The position numbers were made by a program, and so were the translations under genes. From the NCBI GenBank assembly GCA_017311185.1, contig JAESUZ010004141.1:558001-622000 (forward strand): a DNA stretch of 64,000 nt. Reading direction: 5' to 3'. A model generated the notes under the pieces. The model worked only from the letters and a program-made list of their open reading frames with translations. It searched no databases and was not told the DNA's origin. Source of the DNA: Proteles cristata cristata (Eukaryota; Chordata; Mammalia; Carnivora; Hyaenidae). Shown here one piece after another: positions 56,434 to 64,000 of this stretch (its first letter is position 1; each line of letters opens with the position of its first letter).

Positions 56434-56456
56434 AAAAAAAAAAAAAAAAAAAAAAA
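56434..56456. repeat. A23 homopolymer
   Basis: Twenty-three consecutive A residues with no obvious retroposon body immediately to the left apart from the L2 piece. Confidence 0.95.
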
Positions 56457-56485
56457 CACGCACAGAGGGAATGGTTAGCTTAGAA

Positions 56486-56531
56486 GAGAAGAATCCTCCT
56501 TCTCTGAGAAGAATCCTCCTTCTCTGAGAAG
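56486..56531. repeat. 20-bp tandem duplication
   Basis: GAGAAGAATCCTCCTTCTCT occurs twice in tandem (56,486-56,505 and 56,506-56,525), followed by the first GAGAAG of a third unit. Confidence 0.95.
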
Positions 56532-57089
56532 GTAGTGCATAGGTGCAATCCCAGTGAGAATTAGAGCTTGTGCTGAGGAAATGGCTGAGGCTATAGCTTT
56601 AGGATGAAATGGGTGCAAGAGGAGTTTGTTAATACAGATTTAAGTCATTATGTAATGTAGCAAATGAAAAGTCAGGGAAAGAGCAGTATATTAGACACTG
56701 CAGTGTGGGGAAAGGTTTAGAGCAGCTGGTGGTGCTATATGATATTCAGGAGATAAATAAAAGGCATCCATAATTAGCAGTGAGGGAGTTCATGGTAGCC
56801 TCACAGTCATCAGTGCTTCCCAATGCAGGAGGAGAAGTAGACAGTAAGAATGAGCCAGGTTAGGGATTGGAATGATAGAAGGTCAAATACGTATAGGAGT
56901 TGCTGTGGCCAGAGAGGTCAGGGTTGAAGTGGCTGACCAGGAGGTCCAAGTTCAGGAGGAAGATAAGTGAAGCAAACAACGGGTCTCATGAGCTCAGAGA
57001 AAAAGACAGTGGAACGACCGAAATAAAGAGTAAAGTTCTTTTGGGAAAAGATGTTGATATACAAAAACAAAACCTCTAACCTTGTGCCA
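56532..57089. other. unassigned intron 3 sequence
   Basis: Purine-rich, possibly a further reversed L2 piece near 56,870-56,970 (AGAGGTCAGGGTTGAAGTGG); not firm. Confidence 0.35.
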
Positions 57090-57240
57090 GTACATAACTT
57101 CCCAGCAGCCTGCCACTTTCCAGTTCTCTTCTGCTCTTGGCACTGGTTGCCCTAACTGTGTCCTGCTAATTCTGGAAAGGCCTTAGGTCTTTGCACGCTC
57201 CTCATCTGCTCCTCCTTTGCGTAGAGAGAGGTTTCCTGTG
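57090..57240 (+). repeat. L2-like remnant
   Basis: CTTAGGTCTTTGCACGCTCC and CATCTGCTCCTCCTTTGCGT follow the L2 'cctttgcacttgctgttccctctgcc' block loosely. Confidence 0.45.
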
Positions 57241-57477
57241 CCATCTGGTTTTCTTGCGCCATCTGACTAGGTTTACACCAAAAGAGTGATTCAGGTAGCA
57301 TGCTGGGAATGCATCGACAGTGCATGATTCATGCATCATGAGGTTATGCTATTGATGGCCTTTTTTTTGGTTTGGTTAATTAGATTGCACCTCATTCTAT
57401 AAACAGTTGAAATAGCTTTAAAGGAGAATAATATAAAAACAATAATTCTAAAAGATAATCAAGAATAGAGAACTGAA

Positions 57478-57679
57478 GGGCACCTGAGTGGCTCAGTTGG
57501 TTAACTGTACAACTCTTGTTTTTGGTTCGGGTCATGATCTCACAGTTGTGAGATCAAGTCCTGCATTGGGTTCCACACTGAGCTTGGAGCCTGCTTAATT
57601 TTCTCTCTCTCCCTCTGCCCCTCTCCCCAACTCATGTCCATGCTTTCTCTCTCTGTCTCTAGATAACAACAACAACAAC
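57478..57679 (+). mobile_element. SINEC_F-type SINE, older subfamily
   Basis: Forward copy GGGCACCTGAGTGGCTCAGT; its tail has become AACAACAACAACAACG. Confidence 0.9.
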
Positions 57680-58087
57680 GAATCAGAAAATGTTATATAA
57701 GAGTAGAAAGCACTCATGGGAGGTAGGAGGAGGAAACAAATACGCGGGCAGTAGGGCCCAAGAACTTCATATTTGGCTCTAAGCTTTCTGGCTCTCAGAG
57801 TGAAAAAGAGATACAGTCATTTACAGAATTGTATCTGAGAGAAAGAAAGGTATCTATTCCTCAGAGCAGAACTTTTCTTGGTAGTAAATTCTACAGTAAA
57901 TTTTTTCTTTGGGGTTTCTTATAAGAGGTATGAAATAAGCCGTCTTTTTAAAACAAAAATTCGATTAAAACTATTAAAACTTTGCAGGGACTTCCATTGT
58001 TTTTGGAATAAAGTCCAGGATTCTTAACAAGGCCAACAAGTGTGATTACACTCCACACACCCTGGCTTTAAAAATAACAATGATTAT

Positions 58088-58288
58088 TGCGACACCTGGG
58101 TGGCTCGGTTAGTTGTGCGTCCAACTTCAGCTCAGGTCATGATCTCCCCGGTAGTGGGTTTGAGCCCCGTGTCAGGCTCTGTGCTGATAGCTTGGAGCCT
58201 GGAGCCTGATTCAGCTTCTGTGTCTCCCTCTCTCTCTGCCCCTTCCCTGCTCTCTCTCTCTCACAAATAAATAAACATTAACTTTAAA
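58088..58288 (+). mobile_element. SINEC_F-type SINE
   Basis: Forward copy GACACCTGGGTGGCTCGGTT to CACAAATAAATAAACATTAA. Confidence 0.92.
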
Positions 58289-58309
58289 GAAGGTAATAAT
58301 AAAGTTTAT

Positions 58310-58535
58310 CATTTCTTGAATACTTAAATGTGCTAGACACTAAGTCCTATATGCATTCTGTCGTCATTATGTCCTTTCGAAAATCTTTTAAGATAGGGAC
58401 TGTTAATATCTTCATTTTACAGGAAACAGAGTTGAGCAGTTTGCCTAGGTCACCAAGCAAGAAAGTGGCATAACCAGAGCTTGAAGCCACAATCTGACTT
58501 CAGAGCCAGAGCCCCACTGCACTAACTGGTTTCGT
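58310..58535 (+). repeat. MIR, nearly full length
   Basis: TTTCTTGAATACTTAAATGT, ATCTTCATTTTACAGGAAAC, TAGGTCACCAAGCAAGAAAG and CAGAGCTTGAAGCCACAATC in MIR order. Confidence 0.8.
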
Positions 58536-59215
58536 GTGTTCTTAAAGTTCTTTGAACTTAAGCTTCTTCTGTGACTTTGCACATTACTGTTTCTCTGCCT
58601 GAAGGACTCTCTGCCCTCCCTTTATCTCCTCACGCACGTCATTTGATTGAATTGAAGGTAATGTTGTCATTAAAACTCAAAAACCAGGCAAAGTATGTCA
58701 TGGTTTTGTCCACTTTGGTGGATACATATATATATTTTTTTTTTTCTTTCGTGCATATTGGAATGCTTTGAGCCCCTGTCTCCAGTACTTTGGAAACTGG
58801 CCAGTGGCCTTCCTACCAAATCAAATCTATTGACCAAAAAAAAAAAAAATCTACAGGAGTGATTTCCATATTGGTTCTCAAAATAGAAATGTGTAAATTT
58901 CCAAATCTGTGTTCATGTTCATCTAGAGCTTTAGAAAACCCTTTGTTCTTTACATATTCAAATCTTGCCTTTTATAAAGGCTTAGCTCAAGTTCCATTTC
59001 TTTAATAAAATCTTTCTCAATTTTGTCTACATTGGTTTTCTCTTATGAGACCATTATAGTTCTTCTTCCTGTATAACTCATTTTCGAATTTATCTACGTA
59101 TGCCCTTTCATCATTATTTAAAGTCTTTATGTGTATCTTTTTATCTCTACTAGTTTCAGAGCTGAGGATTTGGCACCACATAAACCTAAATACCTGTTGA
59201 ATGAATGTTGAGTGT

Positions 59216-60411
59216 GACGATCTGTTTGGCCTCATATACCTTACTCATTCGGTGAGGCCAGTTACAAGTACACTGCCAGGTTAGGCAGAGGTTCTTCTTT
59301 GTTCAGTGTCTGAAAGGAGTTTTCTGTTGGTTTACTCTTCAGGAGATAAACATGAATGAGGAAATACTAACTGAATCAAGAGAGAAAATTGGCTTCCTCT
59401 CATTACCACCCTGCAGTTACATTCTCTCTTCCAACTCCCACACCTCCCTAAAATAACCTTTTCAGAGTATAATGGTAAATAAGAGCATATAAATGTACTC
59501 TGAGTAATTTTTGTTATCCACTGCGCCTATAGCAGTATGCTCATCTCTGAAGGATACGATTTTCTTGACCTGACAACATGGAGGATGTGGTGGTAATTGA
59601 ATTTGCTAAAGACAGCCTTGAGTTATTTATAAAAAAGATTTGACTCTAAAAATTTTCCTTCAGAATCATAGGTCTGATTAATGAAAGTTACTCAAGATTC
59701 TTGCATTCTTTAGAACTATTTCTCATGTTTGTCTGGGTGGTCATATGCAGCAAGTGGTGCAAAAATCGTAGGGTGGTCACCTTGTCAGACAATTTGGGCA
59801 CTGTTCAAACAATTAAACCGGTAGTCAGCAGATTCCGGCCTGGTAATTAAATTACCCAGGGCCTTTGTTTTCAGCTCTCTGCTCCTGGGTATGCTTGCTG
59901 TGTCTTTCCAGGCCAAGCATGTGCCTGAGGTTTATTGATTCATTTCCTGTCTTTCCCTTTCAGTGGTAACATACTAGGATGCTGGCTGTGGTGATTGAAA
60001 AGGAGCTTTGTTTTAGGCATAATACCTTTAGACACTTGGTTACTCAGAGAACCTAAGGGACCATTTTTGTGGCTTTTGGTCACTATCTTAACAGCATGAA
60101 GGCAATTTTAGGAAAGTTGTTCATTTGCCCTTCTTTATGAGTTTAAATGAGCTTTGAAAGTTTTAAGGGTTTTACCTGCTTGATAACACTAGTGTGACTC
60201 TAAGTTTTAAAAATTATTAGCCTGCGTCCCAGTTGCAGAACTGCCTAAATCTGTCACCACTTCTCCAGTGTCTTCTATTATTGCTTTAGTGTGGATAATT
60301 TCTCATAATTTCGCACTTGAGAAATTGAATTACTTGAATTCACTTGAATTACTTCAGCAGCCTCAGGTCTCTTTGCCTCAAGATTTGTCTTTTTTTTTTT
60401 TTTTTTTTAAT
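59216..60411. other. repeat-poor intron 3 sequence
   Basis: No SINE, L1, L2 or MIR recognised apart from a T18 run at about 60,391-60,408. It holds several homeobox-like AATTA cores (for example GGTAATTAAATTACCC, a near-palindrome near 59,840-59,855). Confidence 0.45.
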
Positions 60412-60545
60412 CCGTCTTCCATGTTGCTGTCAAAATGAACTTTTTAAAATGCAGATTTGATCCTTGTAGTTTTCTGCTTAAAATATTTCTGTGGTTCCCC
60501 ATTGCCTTCAGTATAAAATTAGAAGTTAGTATAGAATTGATGTGG
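60412..60545 (+). repeat. L2-like remnant
   Basis: TGCTGTCAAAATGAACTTTT, AATGCAGATTTGATCCTTGT and GTTCCCCATTGCCTTCAGTA follow an L2 block closely. Confidence 0.65.
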
Positions 60546-62202
60546 ACATGCGGCCCCTGTTGACATTTCCAGTCCCATCCCGTGACCTGTTTTACGAGCT
60601 CCGCTAGGTGAACACAGTCTACTGCATCGATGTGCAGGTGACTGTCGCTGTCACGTGTGGGGCTGGTAGATGTCAGGGTAGAAAGAGTTAAATCAGTGTA
60701 TGCTTCAGAAGAGGCATGCAAACATTGAGTCATGCAGCTATAATTAGACTGTCCTTGGGTATAAAATTCGGGACCTTTCTTTTTGAATTTTTTATTAGAC
60801 ACCTGTAACATGGTTACCTTTAAAGAGGTCAGATCCAATTGATTATTTGTAAACCTTTCTAGCTTGCTTCTAAAGGAGACTAGTAACTACATGAAAGAGC
60901 CAGCATGATTCATGATTCAGAAAGTTGTCATTGCTGTCCCCCTCACCTGTGTTTAAATTGGGTCAGACGTTAAAAGTCCAGAGTAAGATCTGTTTGCCAG
61001 TCCTTGATCTAACTTCTAGTATAAACATTCTGGAGCAAGCCATATAGCGTTTCTGAACCTCAGTGTCTTCTGAAAATGAGGGGGTGGTTCGAGTTAATTA
61101 CCATGTGCTTGATACTGTGCATAGTGCCAGGGATTTAAAAGAAAAAGAGAAGTGGCTTGGCCGCTGCATGAGAAGAGTTCACAGTCGATTTTCCAGGTCT
61201 GAAAAACCGTTGTCTGTAAATCTCGGGAAACAAAGTTTAGTTTCTGAACATGTGATGAACGAAATGAATTTGTCAGAGATGATTAAATAAATTGTTTTAA
61301 GACTTCATATGTTTGGAAATAGAAGCATAACAGGCCTTAATTGAATAGACAAGTTTCTGAAAAGCAGTCCAGTTTTCCTCTTAACTTCTATTTTGATTTC
61401 AGCTATCTCCCGCTGATTATTGGCAGCCTGCCTTCAGTTATGGTTCAGAGCTGACATTCTGTGCTGTGAGCAGGGAGCTTCTCCCATGTCTGGCAGCTGC
61501 GGCGAGGCTCCAGTGATGCGGGAGAGAGAAGCATCAGCTATTCTGATCCTGGCCATACCATACCCAGCTGAATTCTATTAATGTGAGGCTTTTGGCAGTC
61601 TGTGTTTTCTGTTTCTTTCAGGGTGAATTTCTATTAAGAGAATCATTTTATTAAGGAATTTCAATAAGATTGAATTAATTCAGAGAAAGCTACTTCTTTG
61701 TTTGCGAAAGGGGAGAAGCAGAGGGAGATTTTATCTGCTAATTAAGGTGGTAAGAGAGATTTCCTACTTAGAATAAAACGGGAAAATTGTAGTCCACATA
61801 GGGAATGGCTTTTTCTTCCCCTTTTGGATGATACTTTTTCTGCTTTCAGGAAGAGACCTCTGAGTGAGACCCCTGAGACCTTGTATTTCTGAAAACACTT
61901 GCATTTTATCCTCATACATTAGTAGATAGTCTGAATGTGCTATTATTCCATTGTCTACTTTTGTAAAAAAATGTTTATTCCTGTGGACGCAATACATTGT
62001 TTATTGAGAGTCATTTGTATATCACACACATTTCTTTATGCTCAGAACACATCAGTAAACATATAGTTCTTGCCTTCTTGGAGTTTATATTTGGTAAGAG
62101 TGTTTCAAGTTGGGGAGATTAAAACAGAATGTACTGTGTCCGTGTTTTACAGAAAGTGAGGAAGACAGGGAAGCCTGGATGGGGGTGACGAGGAGTTCTT
62201 TT
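60546..62202. other. repeat-poor intron 3 sequence
   Basis: Mostly single-copy-looking. A weak reversed MIR is possible at 61,010-61,140 (CTGAACCTCAGTGTCTTCTG) and a weak reversed L2 end at 62,020-62,150 (TTGCCTTCTTGGAGTTTATA). No exon signal; a 75-codon open frame at 61,063-61,290 has no family resemblance. Confidence 0.4.
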
Positions 62203-62219
62203 TTAAAAGATGGTTAGAG

Positions 62220-62439
62220 GGGCGCCTGGGTGGCTCAGTTGGTTAAGCATCCGACTTCGGCTCAGGTCATGATCTCACGGTTCGTGGGTTCAAGCCCCGC
62301 ATCGGGCTCTGTGCTCACAGCTAGCTCAGAGCTTGGAGTGTGTCTTCAGATTCTGTGACTCCCTCTTTCTCTGACCCTTCCCTGTTCACCCTGTCTCTAA
62401 CTCTATCTCAAAAATAAATAAAACATTTTAAAAAAATTG
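62220..62439 (+). mobile_element. SINEC_F-type SINE with 17-bp target duplication
   Basis: Forward copy with intact A and B boxes. TTAAAAGATGGTTAGAG (62,203-62,219) recurs as TTAAAAGATGGTCAGAG (62,440-62,456), one change. Confidence 0.96.
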
Positions 62440-63121
62440 TTAAAAGATGGTCAGAGAAAGCCTCTGTGATACATACTCGAGCAGAAACCTGAAAAAAGAT
62501 GTATTGGAGTAAATTTCCTGAGACCTATATGTCTTGAGATCTAGCATGTCTACCATAATACTTAATAGTTTGTGTTGGAATAGAATTTTAAGTTGGAAAT
62601 AATTCTCTTCAAAATAATGGACATTATTCCATTGTCTTGTAGTTTCCAGGACTGCTTTTGAAAAGCTTCAAGTGATCTGAATCCTGATCCTTTGTTGTAA
62701 ATTACTGTTTTCTGTCTGCAAGCTTGTAAGATCTTCTCTATGTCCCCAGGGTTCTGAAATTTCACGCAGCGCCTTGGTGTGGGTCTGCCTTGCTGCATGG
62801 GGCTGGGTTGTTATTGCTGGGCCCTTTTAATCTGGAAGCTCGTACCCTTTGGTTCCAGGAAATTGCCTTGAATTACTTAGCTGATGGTTTCCTTCTCTAA
62901 TTTTGTCTTCTTTTTCATGAATGCCTGTTATTCAGATATTGCCTCTCCTGGACTGGCCGTCTCATTTTTCCTCTCCTCTTCTCTTTCGTGTCTTTTTATT
63001 TTTGCTCTGCTTTCTGGCAGATTTCATAAACCTTTTACTCCAGCTTTTCTCTTGCTATCACATTTTTAATATCTGGGAGTTTATTTTGTTCTCTATGTTC
63101 CTTTTAAAATAACATCATTTC

Positions 63122-63335
63122 GGGCACCTGGGTGACTCAGTTGGTTAAGCATCCGACTTCAGCTCAAGTCATGATCTCTTGGTTCTTGAGTTCAACCCCC
63201 ACATTGGGCTCGGTGCTGACAGCTTTGGAGCCTAGAACCTGCTTTGGTTTCTGTGTCTCCCTGTCTCTCTGCCCCTCACCTGCTGGCTTGCTCTTTCTCT
63301 CAGAAATAAATGAGCACTTAAAATATTTTAAATAA
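63122..63335 (+). mobile_element. SINEC_F-type SINE
   Basis: Forward copy GGGCACCTGGGTGACTCAGT to AGAAATAAATGAGCACTTAA. Confidence 0.92.
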
Positions 63336-63543
63336 TGCCTATTATTTCATGATTCTCTGGTATCTTAGCTGAGAACAATAACTTCATTATATTTTCTTTA
63401 TATAGTCTCTTCCTCAAGTTGATTTTTTTTTTTTCCTGTTGGTATGGATATTTTGAGCTATATGTTTTATGTTCAGAGGTTTTTGTAGATGGCTTAACAG
63501 ACATATTTGGTTGTGAATTCCTAGTTAAGAGTGAGAAGCTAAG

Positions 63544-63757
63544 GGGCACCTGAGTGGCTCAGTTGGTTAAGCATCCGACTTTGGCTCAGGTCATGATCTC
63601 AAGGTTGTGGGTTTGAGCCCCCCGTCGGGCTCTGTGCTGACAGCTAGCTCAGAGCCTGGAGCCTGCTTTGGATTTTTTGTCTCCCTCTCTCTCTGACCCT
63701 CCCCTGCTCACACTGCCTCTTTCTCTCTCTCAGAAATAAATAAAACATTAAAAAAAA
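63544..63757 (+). mobile_element. SINEC_F-type SINE with perfect 17-bp target duplication
   Basis: Forward copy flanked by AAGAGTGAGAAGCTAAG at 63,527-63,543 and 63,758-63,774. It carries the AGCTAGCTCAGAGCCTGG variant and an AGAAATAAATAAAACATTAA tail. Confidence 0.97.
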
Positions 63758-63871
63758 AAGAGTGAGAAGCTAAGAAGCTGACTGGAAACTAAACCATTGG
63801 TAGGATGTCAGCTGCGAGTTTTACTGTAGGAGTGATCTGACTGTGTTCTTTTATTTGAGATTCTCAGTTTT

Positions 63872-64000
63872 TTTTTTTTTTAATGTTTTTTATTTATTTC
63901 TAGGAGAGAGACAGTGTGAGCAGGGGAGGGTCAGAGAGAGAGGGAGTCACAGACTGAAACAGGCTCCAGGCTCCGAGCTGGCAGTCAGCACAGAGCCCGA
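63872..64000 (-). mobile_element. SINEC_F-type SINE, younger subfamily, cut by window edge
   Basis: Reverse copy beginning with a T-rich stretch and CTAGGAGAGAGACAGTGTGA; the window ends before its head. Confidence 0.93.

Larger units (their letters stand above)
57960..59215 (+). repeat. L2 remnant, interrupted
   Basis: Three collinear pieces: 57,980-58,080 (GGAATAAAGTCCAGGATTCT), 58,560-58,650 (TCTCTGCCTGAAGGACTCTC) and 58,955-59,215 (GCTTAGCTCAAGTTCCATTT through ACCTGTTGAATGAATGTTGA). A SINE and a MIR lie between them. Confidence 0.6.
62560..63880 (-). mobile_element. old L1M-type element, minus orientation
   Basis: TTAAGTTGGAAATAATTCTC, TTCCATTGTCTTGTAGTTTC, GGTTCTGAAATTTCACGCAG, GCCTTGGTGTGGGTCTGCCT, then TTTCTGGCAGATTTCATAAA and later AAGCTGACTGGAAACTAAAC follow the reverse of an old L1. 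Two forward SINEs are inserted in it. Confidence 0.65.
46474..64000 (+). other. SIK2: SIK2 intron 3, incomplete (more than 17.5 kb)
   Basis: Starts with GTAAGCACTT and runs off the right edge. I looked for the next SIK2 exon (which should encode the DYLANHGRL segment after a phase-1 acceptor) and did not find it, so the rest of the gene lies further right. Confidence 0.85.

Noticed and set aside
62220..62300. tRNA-like head of SINEs (A and B boxes) as tRNA genes
   Set aside because: The heads resemble a tRNA internal promoter but lack a complete cloverleaf and are followed by a SINE body. They are repeated about fifty times in the window.
46480..64000. Search for SIK2 exon 4 and other genes in intron 3
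   Set aside because: No sequence encoding the expected DYLANHGRL segment or any other kinase part was found. All longer open frames overlap repeats or lack resemblance.

Overview
This is a piece of a carnivoran mammal genome, most likely from a feliform (cat, hyena, civet or mongoose group). The main evidence is about fifty copies of a tRNA-derived SINE of the feliform SINEC_F type. Its head (about GGCGCCTGGGTGGCTCAG, then a run reading about TCAGGTCATGATCTC) is followed by a TC-rich stretch and an AATAAA/A-rich tail. Dog and seal/weasel SINEs as I remember them differ in the middle part. The youngest copies also differ somewhat from the domestic cat sequence I remember, so a non-felid feliform is possible.

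The only protein-coding gene I can support is SIK2 (salt-inducible kinase 2), on the + strand. A CpG-island promoter (about 22,850-24,330) leads into exon 1 (coding 23,358-23,492), exon 2 (43,977-44,093) and exon 3 (46,410-46,473). Together they give the first 105 codons plus one base of codon 106: the N-terminal tail, the glycine-rich ATP loop, the ATP-binding lysine K49, the C-helix glutamate E67 and the gatekeeper T96. Reading frame and splice phases (0, 0, 1) agree across all three. Intron 1 is 20.5 kb, intron 2 is 2.3 kb, and intron 3 runs off the right edge, so the rest of the kinase domain, the UBA domain and the C-terminal regulatory part lie outside the window.

Region 1-22,850 is the intergenic upstream flank. 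It holds a MER20 element, many SINEs, MIR and L2 remnants, an old L1 in minus orientation (about 5.4-11.6 kb), a well-bounded solo LTR with a 4-bp target duplication (10,314-10,704), and a probable retroviral LTR/primer-site junction near 12.5 kb. Intron 1 is crowded with transposons. At 31.6-38.6 kb a L1 sits inside an older L1, SINEs sit inside that L1, and further SINEs sit inside those SINEs. Intron 2 has no SINE, only a MER5A and a small L1 scrap. Intron 3 contains an old minus L1 (47.2-49.8 kb), a long L2 remnant (50.2-51.8 kb), plus-strand L1 3' ends (54.3-56.3 kb), a comparatively repeat-poor block (59.2-62.2 kb), and another minus L1 at the right edge.

I found no bacterial-type system, CRISPR array, RNA gene or unknown protein family. 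The points most worth a second look are the CRE-like motif cluster in the SIK2 promoter, the layered retrotransposon nest, the inverted SINE pairs in intron 1, the two LTR structures, and the repeat-poor stretch in intron 3. Most repeat family names are from memory of consensus sequences and were not checked by alignment.
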